Shown: piece by piece, positions 52,869 to 61,548 of the stretch | Layout of the letters: the number at the start of each line of letters is the position of its first letter | Position numbering within the stretch: position 1 is the first letter of the stretch | NCBI GenBank assembly: GCA_034670025.1 | Contig: JAXMOE010000005.1 | Span: 124,001-188,000 of the forward strand | Direction: 5' to 3' | DNA length: 64,000 nt | Origin: PGYR01 sp034670025 | Lineage (GTDB): Bacteria > Bacteroidota > Ignavibacteria > Kapaibacteriales > UBA2268 | The notes under the pieces: model-generated | Databases searched by the model: none | Told to the model about the DNA's origin: nothing | What the model saw: the letters and a program-made list of their open reading frames with translations, nothing else | Position numbers and translations under genes: made by a program

Positions 52869-53510
52869 ATGGCTAACGAAATATTGAACATTCACTCAGA
52901 AACACCTGAGATGCGAAAAGTAAAAATGGCTGCAGAAGCACTAAAAGACGGTGCTGTAATACTATACCCAACAGATAGTGGATTCAGCTTAGGTTGCGAT
53001 TTGTCAAACAAAGAAGGCATAGACAAAATTAGACTAATAAGGCGACTAAGCAAAGACCATCAACTTACTTTCCTATGTCGTGATTTGGCTAATATATCCG
53101 AGTTTGCTAAAATTGATAATGTTGCATACAGAACAGTGAAAGCGTTAATCCCTGGGCCTTATACTTTCATATTACCAGCTTCCAAAAAAGTACCGCACTT
53201 TGCGTACAACCCCAAGCGTAGCACGGCTGGAATAAGAGTACCTAACAATCAGTTAGTGCAGTTATTACTACAAGAAGTAGGTAACCCAATATTGGCAATT
53301 ACTGCTAAAAATGAAGACCACACCCTAAGTACTCCAGAAGAAATAATTGAGTTTTTCGGGAAACAAGTTGATCTAACCGTCACTTCCGACACTTACGACT
53401 TTGTTGGTGATTCGAGTGTGATAGATATGACTGAAGCTGACTTCAAAGTAATAAGAAAAGCAGCCGGTGGCGATAAGTTATCCGAAATGCTCTATACAGA
53501 AGAAGCATAG
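52869..53510 (+). CDS. yciO: YciO (Sua5/YrdC family) protein
   Basis: A 213-residue single-domain YrdC-fold protein. DGAVILYPTDSGFSLGCDLSNKEGIDKIRLIRRLSKDHQLTFLCRDLANISEFAKIDNVAYR follows the YciO branch rather than TsaC, with PGPYTFILPASKKVP, RSTAGIRVPNN and GNPILAITAKN. The branch is related to the enzyme making threonylcarbamoyl-AMP for tRNA t6A, but YciO itself is thought to be much less active. GGAG precedes the ATG. A terminator lies 30 bp after the stop. Confidence 0.88.
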   Translation: MANEILNIHSETPEMRKVKMAAEALKDGAVILYPTDSGFSLGCDLSNKEGIDKIRLIRRLSKDHQLTFLCRDLANISEFAKIDNVAYRTVKALIPGPYTFILPASKKVPHFAYNPKRSTAGIRVPNNQLVQLLLQEVGNPILAITAKNEDHTLSTPEEIIEFFGKQVDLTVTSDTYDFVGDSSVIDMTEADFKVIRKAAGGDKLSEMLYTEEA

Positions 53511-53539
53511 TAATAAATTAGAAATTTATAATTGAATTT

Positions 53540-53575
53540 GATCCAATAGCAAATGAGCTTTTGGATCTTTTTTTT
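53540..53575 (+). terminator. Terminator behind yciO
   Basis: GATCCAA-x-AGC and GCT-x-TTGGATC arms, 6-nt loop, followed by eight T on the plus strand. Confidence 0.9.
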
Positions 53576-53664
53576 GTTTTACTTCCCAACAAAAAACACT
53601 AAATCTTACTTAAATCAGTTTTTATACTTATTTTAGTGATTAGATTTAAACAAAGAGACAGAAA

Positions 53665-54222
53665 ATGAGCAAAACACAAAAATTACAAGACAAAATAGAC
53701 AACAAACTACTCGAAAACAGACGTATTTTCCTTTGGGGACAAGTTGACGACGATTCTGCAAAGCACGTTATCGACCGCCTTATGTTCTTAGAGTTAGAAG
53801 ACCCAGGCAAAGAGATACAGCTAATAATCAACAGCCCGGGTGGTTACGTAACTTCTGGTTTCACAATCTATGACACAATGAAAGGAATAAGTAGTCCCGT
53901 TTCTACTATCGCTACTGGGCTTGCTGCCTCTATGGGTTCTATTCTACTTTCAGCTGGAGAAAAAGGCAAGCGATTTGCCCTACCCCATGCAAGAGTAATG
54001 ATTCACCAACCGAGCGGTGGTGCAAGAGGTAAGTCTGCGGACATAGAAATCCAAATGGAAGAAATAGTAAAGACGAAGAGATTAGGTGCTGAAATATTAG
54101 CTGCAAATTGTGGTCAGAGCGTAGAAAAAATAATGAAAGATTTCAATCGTGATTACTGGATGTCAGCTGATGAATCGGTTGACTACGGCATAGTTGACAG
54201 CAAGATAGAAAAGCTGATATAA
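53665..54222 (+). CDS. clpP: ATP-dependent Clp protease proteolytic subunit
   Basis: A 185-residue serine protease subunit that assembles as a 14-mer and degrades proteins fed by ClpX or ClpA. The catalytic triad is Ser89 (TGLAASMGSILLSAG), His114 (HARVMIHQPSGG) and Asp163 (FNRDYWMSADESVDYGIVD). ELEDPGKEIQLIINSPGG is also typical. It starts just at the mature region, without a long propeptide. It is not followed by clpX. A strong terminator follows. Confidence 0.95.
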   Translation: MSKTQKLQDKIDNKLLENRRIFLWGQVDDDSAKHVIDRLMFLELEDPGKEIQLIINSPGGYVTSGFTIYDTMKGISSPVSTIATGLAASMGSILLSAGEKGKRFALPHARVMIHQPSGGARGKSADIEIQMEEIVKTKRLGAEILAANCGQSVEKIMKDFNRDYWMSADESVDYGIVDSKIEKLI

Positions 54223-54248
54223 TAATTATCAGATTTAAGATTTATAGA

Positions 54249-54282
54249 AAGACTTCTCATTAAATTGGGAAGTCTTTTTTTT
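54249..54282 (+). terminator. Terminator behind clpP
   Basis: AAGACTTC/GAAGTCTT stem around a 12-nt loop, then eight T on the plus strand. Confidence 0.9.
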
Positions 54283-54355
54283 GTAGCTCAAATAAATTAG
54301 GTTTTAAGCTCATAATTGCCGTATTTTGAGCTACAAATAGTGAAACTATGAGCTT
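54283..54355. repeat. Two interlocked inverted repeats
   Basis: Arm A GTAGCTCAAA (54283) pairs with TTTGAGCTAC (54325). Arm B AAGCTCAT (54306) pairs with ATGAGCTT (54348). The order A-B-A'-B' is pseudoknot-like, and all four arms share the AGCTCA core. Located between convergent clpP and rimK. Confidence 0.6.
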
Positions 54356-54373
54356 GGCCAACCCAACAAAAAT

Positions 54374-55297
54374 CTAAACAATAATCTTTTTCTTCTTCTT
54401 CGGCTTCTTCTCAGGTTCAGTATTTGAAAGTACGTAATCAATTACACTTCCTGCTATATCTTTACCAGTAGCTTTTTCTATTCCCTGTAACCCCGGAGAT
54501 GAGTTCACTTCCAAAATCAATGGGCCTCTTTCAGATTGGAGCAAGTCAACACCAGCTATCGACAGTCCCATAGAAGATGCTGCTTTTAATGCCGCTTTTT
54601 TCTCTTTTGCGGTAAGTTTTATCACTTCAGCTGTTCCACCTCTGTGTATATTGGAACGGAAGTCTCCATCTGCACCAGTTCGCTTCATCGAGCCAACAAC
54701 TTTGCCATCAACTATGAATACCCTGATGTCCGAGCCACCAGCTTCTTTGATGAATTCCTGTATCAATATACTTGTTTTCAGTCCCGAAAATGCTTCAATC
54801 ACTGACTTAGCAGCTTTTCTGGTCTCTGCAAGAACGACACCCAAACCTTGCGTTCCTTCCAACAGCTTTATTATCATTGGTGTGCCACCAATTTGCTTTA
54901 CTAATTTGTCGGCTTCTTCATTCTTAGGGTGGCGTGCAAAGACTGTCTTCGGTACACCGAGCCCTTCCCTCGCCATGATTTGTAAGCTACGGAGCTTATC
55001 TCTGGAGCGAACAATTGCTTGCGATTCGATAGCACAAAATACTTTCATCAACTCAAATTGCCTTACCACTGCGGTACCATACATAGTTACCGATGCACCA
55101 ATCCTCGGAATAACTGCACTTATACCTTCCAAAGGTTCACCTTCGTAATAGACCATTGGGTTGCCTTGTTCCATAAGTAAAGAACATTTGGTATGATTAA
55201 CTACCATTGCTTCGTGACCTTTTTCTTCTACTGCCTCTACTAATCTTTTGGTTGAGTAAAGCTCTTTGTTGGTGGAAAGTATTACAATTTTTTTCAT
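54374..55297 (-). CDS. rimK: RimK-family ATP-grasp glutamate ligase
   Basis: A 307-residue ATP-grasp enzyme. RimK proteins add glutamates to the C-terminus of ribosomal protein S6. An N-terminal pre-ATP-grasp domain (1-95) precedes RSRDKLRSLQIMAREGLGVPKTVFARHP, the GGTPMIIKLLEGTQGLGVVLAET nucleotide loop, LIQEFIKEAGGSDIRVFIVDGKVVGSMKR, and LILEVNSSPGLQGIEKATG with metal-binding E and N. A lysine-rich tail ends the protein. Its start overlaps the stop of rimB by 4 bp. Confidence 0.92.
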   Translation of the reverse strand: MKKIVILSTNKELYSTKRLVEAVEEKGHEAMVVNHTKCSLLMEQGNPMVYYEGEPLEGISAVIPRIGASVTMYGTAVVRQFELMKVFCAIESQAIVRSRDKLRSLQIMAREGLGVPKTVFARHPKNEEADKLVKQIGGTPMIIKLLEGTQGLGVVLAETRKAAKSVIEAFSGLKTSILIQEFIKEAGGSDIRVFIVDGKVVGSMKRTGADGDFRSNIHRGGTAEVIKLTAKEKKAALKAASSMGLSIAGVDLLQSERGPLILEVNSSPGLQGIEKATGKDIAGSVIDYVLSNTEPEKKPKKKKKIIV

Positions 55298-55713
55298 TTA
55301 GATAGCAGGTGTTTTTTTGATACATCGATTAAAAATTTTCTTCTCAAGAATTTTGAACCCAAAAGTATTGGTGACTTCATATCCTTTCTGTCGGTTAGTG
55401 TGAACTCAACTTTGTAGATTCTTCCACCCAGCTTCATTCTTGTTCGTATTGAATATCTTTTTTGTGCAAATCCATTCGAGCTTTTTACCAATTTTACTTT
55501 GTGTAATGGTAACTCAATGAACTTATCTTCATATAGTTCATGTGTTTTGTCGAGTAAGCGAAAGCGTACAAATTTCTCGCCATCTTTGTTGAATCGTTTT
55601 ATTGACTGAGCGTGCAGGGCAGAGGTAAACGCTCCCGAGTCGATTTTTGCAACCAACCCTTCGAACCCAATATCAATTAGGTTTACTTCTTCTATTCTAC
55701 CAATAGTTCTCAT
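55294..55713 (-). CDS. RimB-like retropepsin-type aspartic protease
   Basis: A 139-residue protein of the RimK-associated protease family (often labelled ATP-dependent zinc protease). GRIEEVNLIDIGFEGLVAKIDSGAFTSALHA carries the D-S-G-A catalytic element of a single-domain aspartic protease that works as a dimer. SPILLGSKFLRRKFLIDVSKKHL is the conserved C-terminal strand and hairpin. RimB trims the glutamate tail added by RimK. The start lies 13 bp after a duplicated prfA 3' end, so the ancestral order was probably prfA-rimB-rimK. Confidence 0.85.
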   Translation of the reverse strand: MRTIGRIEEVNLIDIGFEGLVAKIDSGAFTSALHAQSIKRFNKDGEKFVRFRLLDKTHELYEDKFIELPLHKVKLVKSSNGFAQKRYSIRTRMKLGGRIYKVEFTLTDRKDMKSPILLGSKFLRRKFLIDVSKKHLLSK

Positions 55714-55726
55714 TCTTACAATATAA

Positions 55727-55773
55727 CTAATTAGTTCCAGATTTCAAAATTTCGGCTCTTTCGGCTATGTGAA
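55727..55773 (-). repeat. Direct repeat: orphan copy of the prfA 3' end
   Basis: 47 bases identical to 61502-61548 except for one position. On the minus strand they spell the last codons of prfA and its TAG stop. The single difference (GCC for GCG) is synonymous for Ala. The match ends exactly at the stop codon. Confidence 0.95.
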
Positions 55774-55816
55774 TTAGATATCTTACAAGTTATGAATAAT
55801 AATTTAGAAACAATAG

Positions 55817-55851
55817 AAAAAAACCAAGATGCGATTGCTTGCACCTCGGTT
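55817..55851 (-). terminator. Terminator of the large T9SS gene (CCTCGG family, copy 2)
   Basis: AACCGAGGTG/CATCTTGGTT stem on the minus strand with seven T. The 23 bases on the gene side of the stem match the copy at 34410 exactly. Confidence 0.85.
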
Positions 55852-55874
55852 TGGAATTATATATAGAAGTATTA

Positions 55875-58775
55875 TTACTTAGTAATAACAAAAGGAACAG
55901 TAACTTTACTTCCATCTTTTAGTATTTGGATGTAATATACACCCTGTCTTATATCTGTTAGATTTATATTTAAATTATTAAGCCCTTGTGTCAATGAATA
56001 ATTTTGATATAAACTGACAGGTTGACCTAAGTTGTTAATTAAACTAATCTTTGCATAACCACTAAGCTTAGAATTAATTTCCAAATTTAGCTCATTTTGA
56101 GCAGGATTGGGCCAAAGGTTTAAAGAAAGATTATCAAATTTGTAAGACTTGACTGCTTTGTCTTTTTCATTTATACTTTTTGGTGTTGGTCCACCTATTA
56201 GTATATCCTCTAATCCTAAGCTCGCACAAGGAATCCAGATAGGAACTTCCACTTCACAAACAGTAGTGCCATCTTTACCAAGAAATTTCATCTTCGTCAA
56301 TCTTATATCACCATTTGTAGTATCTCCTGGGCAAGGTGCAATTTGAGTACAGAAATCTAATATTGGAAGTGCCGGTTGTGTAAAGTCAATAGGGAACCCA
56401 TTTAAAGGAATTAAATCACGAACTACATCGCCATCGCCCAAAGTTACACCATAAATACAATCAGAATCGAACGCTTGATCTACCTTCCATACTGTACAAT
56501 ATTCATAAACAGTATATTCACCATTAAATAAACCACCATTCGTGTACATGGAATCAGACACAAACAAACCCTCACAACAGTCTTTGACCTCTTCTAAACC
56601 ATCGCATTTTACTTTAAATTGCATTTCTCTATCGCAACCAATAAATCTCTCTCCTTTGTCTTTGCCTGCAAGTAACGATATTGTATATTCATTTGAACTA
56701 TCTGTAATACAGTAAGTACCCATATTTATAGTACCAGTTGTACTATCTAAGTCAAATTCAAAGTTTTTGTATCTGGTAGTTGACCCTCCAGAATCAAGAA
56801 CTGACCAAGGCTCAATTGGGTCAACAAAAGTGTTACCGAAGTCTCCTTTGAAAACAACTCTAAATGGGATGTCTTCAAAAGTACAATTCCCATTGTAAGT
56901 TAAACTTATATCAAAGCAACATCCTTCAAATTCTCCACTTATCTTTTCTACATTGAAATCAAACAAATCAAAGTCATTATATATATCGTAGAAATAACAA
57001 CTATCATTCTCAGGGATTGAATCTTGTTTTGGGTCATTAAAAAAATAAGGTATATAACTAATTTTAATTATCTTTCCTTGTCCTGGTAAGAATTTAATAC
57101 TTAAACTATCGTCATAAGCTAAAGTAGTATCAATTCTATGGTAATATTTGTCACTATACCGCCATCCAAGTGAATCTAAACTATCTAAGCCAAGTTCTTG
57201 TGCTAAAATGTATGTTCCATTTCCGTAAGGTGTAATGTTTAACGGAAGATAAATTTCTCTTACTCCTAATCTTTTCCACCACTGCGACTGCCACCACAGA
57301 GAATCTCTAAATACACCCCATAAATCTTCTCGTCCATCTCGAACTCCATCATCGAATTCTGAAGTTGAGAAGAACATCAGTTCTCTTAAAGTGTCAAGTG
57401 TCCCTATTTCAATGGAATCAATAAATAACAAAGGGTCTGTTCTTCTATTAACAACTCCCAAGTATACTGCATCTTTATTCATATATAAATCTTCAACCGA
57501 ATTATTTTTATGCTGTAAAAGCGTGACATCAAGAAATGTTGAGTCTATAAATTCATAATCAGGATTAATGTTATGCACTAAGTCATGTTTAGGTTCAAAT
57601 AGTTTTCTTGATTTTATACTATCAAGTTCTATAATTCTACGTAATGGGTTTTTATTCCAACGATTAAATTTATATGGATTCCAATTTTCTAAATCTCTAA
57701 ACCCCTTCGAGAAAGAAGCTTGTAACCTTAGATTCATTAATGCGTCGTTATTATGACTAATCCAATCATGTTGTTTTTTTACTTCAACTCTAACTGATTT
57801 TGTTCCAATATAAACTCTATCAGGAGAAATACTATTATATTTACTAATAGTATCTTTATTAATGAAGTCTGCTATTTTATATACATCACCAGCTCCATTT
57901 GGAAAATCTGCTCCAATAGTATCATTCTCTACAAAGGTGTAATAATCATCAGTATTATAGGTAACATTAGTATCACCTTTCCCAATTCCTAAAAATCCAG
58001 TTGAATATAAGTCTTTACTTTGTTCTCTGTCAAAGAATATTCCTTTACTACCATAAATTAGATTTGTGTTATATAACAACCTAATTTCTTCTCCAGTTTT
58101 ACTCCTAACGTAACCAACATCTACAGCTCTATTGTTTGAATCTGTTACAATTCCTAGTGGAACACTTTTTTTCGATAAATTAACTCCTAAAAATAAGTTT
58201 ACATACCAAGGTTTTTCATGGTATATATAATCACTATGTATAGGGTTGTAGAACCAGAAATACTTTGTTTGTTCCCACTCAGCTTGAAATGAGTTTGAAG
58301 GTTCTAAGTAAGAAAGCCATGTCTCAATTGTTGAATCTCTTAAAGTATTATAAATATATGGGTGACTGTTAACAACATGATTAGTAAGAAAAGTTTCATA
58401 TACTGAAGTTAATGTATCTTCAGGATGTTCTGCAGCGAAACCATATTTATATCCAAAACGTTTCCAATTCGGTTCATTGTGCCCAGTAACATATCTCATA
58501 AATGGGTTAGCAAGATACATTTCTGAGCTGCTAAATTTCATCCCAAAGTATCTATTTGGTGTCTTTGTATAGTAATAGTAAAGTTCGGGATAATTCGACC
58601 CATCACTTGTCATATAGATACCATTTGTGATTTTATTCACATATCTTAGTGCACCCCACCAATAAAAGCTAGAGTTCTCTATATCTTGGAAATATAACCT
58701 GAATAGACTTGCGTCTTGCCAGTCATTAGTTTTCGATTTGACTGCTGTTAGCGAAGATTGTACATATTGTATATA
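55875..58775 (-). pseudogene. 3' part of a frameshifted large T9SS surface protein
   Basis: The frame is open from 58775 to 55875 (967 codons), but the first usable start (GTG, 58640) lies well inside it. The codons before it read as ordinary protein (DWQDASLFRLYFQDIENSS, WWGALRY). There is no signal peptide. The C-terminus (SLNLWPNPAQNELNLEINS, then IRQGVYYIQILKDG) is a T9SS sorting domain, and two cysteine-rich beta domains lie at about residues 580-790 of the GTG-started frame. It continues the 58748-60040 frame after a -1 (or +2) shift within 58751-58775. I see no classic slippery heptamer. Confidence 0.75.
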
Positions 58776-60040
58776 TCACTTATACCTCTTTTGTAATACA
58801 GCGTGTCTGTCATCCATTTATTCTGCAAAGTGTCATAATATCCAAATTCTGTAGTATCAAAAGGAGTATCACTTACTTCGTAGACTTTACTCCCTACATC
58901 ATTAGGTGGAGATTTAGAAGTGTTCGGAGGTATTATGTCTATTTCACCCCTCATTAGTATATGAGCATAAACTTCTTCTACCCTTATCCAATCTATTGCT
59001 ATATCTACTCCACCTAAATAATCTACTTCGATATCAAATTCTTCGATTTTAAAGTCCTCATGTTTTTTCGAAAACTCAAAATTTGTGGAATCGTTTCCAT
59101 TAGTATGAAATTCTGCACTAATAGTAATGTTATCTGAAGAATCGCTATATATTGGAAGCATTCTTTTAGTTATTTCTATTGTTTCTGTTGTGTCAACTTC
59201 CATTAACTGTGCCCACCCGCGCAAATCAATAAAAGGATATAAAGAAGTAGAATCAGGATTTATAAAATGTAGTTTTTCAATTGAGTCCTGATGATTGATT
59301 GGCACTTTCGCAAATCTAATATTGCCAGATAAGTTGTTCCAAGACTTGTAAGGCATTTTTAGTTTTAGAACAACATCATCATTTTTTAATGTGTCAATAT
59401 CTGGGTGCAATCTCTTTAGATTTATAGTAAGATACCATTTCCTTCCAAAGTACTTATCTGTTTCACCTGCTCTAGTAAATCCAGCCCAGTCCATTGTTTT
59501 AAAGTGAGGTTGGGGCCATATATCACTTAATACTGTACTATCTACATAATTACTGTCTTTAAAAAGTATAAATCTAGAATAATTTTCGTCAGTTGGGTCA
59601 TTTAATATTGTGCCTATTCTATTCCTAAAACCAAATACAGGGTCTGAGGAATCATATGATCTAAGGATTGTGCCCAAATTATTGTCATTATAGGGAAGTG
59701 TAGGTTCGTATTGCATCATTACTGCATGATAGTAACCAGGGGGGTAATAATTATTATCTCTCCATTTTGGTTGAATAATTAGATTAATATTCGAATCCAA
59801 CCCTCCAGCGGTTGGAGTATAATGACTACCTGATTTTGCATTGTTTCTTAATGCATTGTTCATATTGACTGAACCGCCCCACTGGAAACCAGTAAGAAAA
59901 GATTTCTGTTGGAATGAATCTAATACAAATTCCCTTGGGGTAGAAGAATGCCCCCAAACAAACTCCCAAGGATTTGGTTCTTTGTCTTGGCTATAAGTAA
60001 ATGAAATACAGATAAATAGAATTAAAATTACTTTCTTCAT
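58748..60040 (-). CDS. 5' part of the frameshifted large T9SS surface protein
   Basis: A 430-residue frame with signal peptide MKKVILILFICISFTYSQ and a good AGAGGGG ribosome binding site, starting 3 bp after the stop of the propeller gene upstream. It opens NPWEFVWGHSSTPREFVLDS, and the body is beta-rich with many Asp/Asn/Ser. It has no T9SS sorting domain of its own, although it would need one, and ends abruptly in GISDIYNMYNLR. The following frame supplies both the continuation and the sorting domain. Fused length would be about 1390 residues. Domain identity unknown. Confidence 0.75.
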   Translation of the reverse strand: MKKVILILFICISFTYSQDKEPNPWEFVWGHSSTPREFVLDSFQQKSFLTGFQWGGSVNMNNALRNNAKSGSHYTPTAGGLDSNINLIIQPKWRDNNYYPPGYYHAVMMQYEPTLPYNDNNLGTILRSYDSSDPVFGFRNRIGTILNDPTDENYSRFILFKDSNYVDSTVLSDIWPQPHFKTMDWAGFTRAGETDKYFGRKWYLTINLKRLHPDIDTLKNDDVVLKLKMPYKSWNNLSGNIRFAKVPINHQDSIEKLHFINPDSTSLYPFIDLRGWAQLMEVDTTETIEITKRMLPIYSDSSDNITISAEFHTNGNDSTNFEFSKKHEDFKIEEFDIEVDYLGGVDIAIDWIRVEEVYAHILMRGEIDIIPPNTSKSPPNDVGSKVYEVSDTPFDTTEFGYYDTLQNKWMTDTLYYKRGISDIYNMYNLR

Positions 60041-60043
60041 ACT

Positions 60044-61360
60044 CTACCCCTCTTTTACTATTTTATATGTCTTAATTTGATTGTCACACTCAAAAGATAG
60101 AAAATAAATTCCTGCTGAAAATTCAGAAAAGTCAATACTGAATTCATTTAAATTATTTTCAGTTGAGCTATTCGAAACTAAGCTCCCTTCTACATTATAA
60201 ATAGAATAGTCAATAATTGGTTCATAACATACTTTTACTATGGTAATAGAACTATTAGTCGGGTTGGGGGAGATTATTATCTCATTTTCGTAAGTATAAT
60301 TCACATTAGTTTGTCTATCATACTTAAATTTTGAAATACTTACCCCACTATTGCTTCCTATGAAAAAATCTCCACTTTTGTTATATACCACATTTGTAGT
60401 AAATACATCATCTGGTGGTCTGTTATACCATTCTAGATCATTGGAAATTAGATTTAGAACTCCTATTGCACCAGGAGGAGCAGTAGTAATCACTCTTTCT
60501 TCATTATCAATAAAGTGTAAATCCCAAGCACCATAAATATCATTTGGTGACTGAAGAGTTCTATTTTTGATATCCATCTCAAACTTGTAAAGTCCTCCCC
60601 CCTTGTCGTTCGAGTGAACTTTTTCTGAAAACAGTCCAGATAAATAAATAACATTTCTATCTTTTTTTGAAAAATAAATATCAAAAGCTTCGTTTTCATC
60701 TTGAGAGATTTCATCAAACAGGGGTTCATTTATAATCAATTCATCTGTTTCCAAATCCCATACTTTTAAATATGATTTAACGCCATTGTTAATAGTAGCT
60801 AAGTTTTTACCATCACCAGATATTGCTAATACCTCGTACCTATTGTTACCATATTCTGTAAGATTCTTTATTGGCTTCATTGTTTCATAGTTATAAGCTT
60901 GTATTTTACCGATAGGATTGTTGTTGCCACTTGTTTTTTCTTTACCATTTATAGTGGTATATACAATTGGTCTCACTGGGTCAACAACAAGATTACTAAA
61001 GCCCCTCGCTATTGTATCTGGTCCAAAAGCAAAAAATCCCAATCTTTCAAATGTTTCTAAGTCTAAAATCTGCAACAAACCACTAATGCCTAAAATTATT
61101 CTGTTGCTATCGGGAGTAAATTCTATGTCACCTGCAACAAATAAATTATTTGGGTCAACATATTCTCTTATTAGTGAACCGTCCAGAGTGCTTCTTATCT
61201 CTATTGTTGCTTCGTGTGTAGTGAGGATAAACTCCTCTCCACCTGGCATTAATTCCATATCTTGTACAGTTGCTGGGACAAAATTTTTCCATATAGGGAT
61301 TATTTCTCCAGCCGTTAAACTGGTAGAGAATAGTAGAAGTAATAGTGTTAACTTTTTCAT
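60044..61360 (-). CDS. Secreted YVTN/WD40-like propeller protein with T9SS sorting domain
   Basis: A 438-residue protein. The start is the ATG at 61360 with signal peptide MKKLTLLLLLFSTSLTAGE; the frame's earlier codons read through a non-coding leader. Repeats with D/S-G-x-L-I-x-x-Y and V-W-D-L-E-T-D (LKVWDLETDELI, IEIRSTLDGSLIREY, LLQILDLETFERLGF) indicate a beta-propeller. ISPNPTNSSITI and FSAGIYFLSF at the end are the T9SS sorting domain. It is the first gene of a two-gene operon with the frameshifted protein and lies in the segment bounded by the prfA repeats. Confidence 0.83.
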   Translation of the reverse strand: MKKLTLLLLLFSTSLTAGEIIPIWKNFVPATVQDMELMPGGEEFILTTHEATIEIRSTLDGSLIREYVDPNNLFVAGDIEFTPDSNRIILGISGLLQILDLETFERLGFFAFGPDTIARGFSNLVVDPVRPIVYTTINGKEKTSGNNNPIGKIQAYNYETMKPIKNLTEYGNNRYEVLAISGDGKNLATINNGVKSYLKVWDLETDELIINEPLFDEISQDENEAFDIYFSKKDRNVIYLSGLFSEKVHSNDKGGGLYKFEMDIKNRTLQSPNDIYGAWDLHFIDNEERVITTAPPGAIGVLNLISNDLEWYNRPPDDVFTTNVVYNKSGDFFIGSNSGVSISKFKYDRQTNVNYTYENEIIISPNPTNSSITIVKVCYEPIIDYSIYNVEGSLVSNSSTENNLNEFSIDFSEFSAGIYFLSFECDNQIKTYKIVKEG

Positions 61361-61434
61361 AACTTTTCTCGCTTTTGTAAGTGGAAGATGTAAACAACAT
61401 AGAAACTTATTTACTCTATACAAATTATTATACC

Positions 61435-61470
61435 AAAAAAACCGAGATGCGATTTGCTCACACCTCGGTT
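61435..61470 (-). terminator. Terminator behind prfA (CCTCGG family, copy 3)
   Basis: Same stem as at 34389 (AACCGAGGTG/CATCTCGGTT), with six T on the minus strand. It is 31 bp past the prfA stop, inside the segment bounded by the direct repeats. Confidence 0.87.
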
Positions 61471-61501
61471 TTGGGTATATTTTTTCTATTGGTTTATTAT
61501 T

Positions 61502-61548
61502 CTAATTAGTTCCAGATTTCAAAATTTCGGCTCTTTCCGCTATGTGAA
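61502..61548 (-). repeat. Direct repeat: prfA 3' end, gene-attached copy
   Basis: Partner of 55727-55773. It comprises the final codons of prfA including TAG. Confidence 0.95.

Noticed and set aside
55875..58778. Programmed -1 frameshift in the large T9SS gene
   Set aside because: No slippery heptamer or clear downstream structure was seen in the 25-base overlap; a simple indel is the more economical reading.
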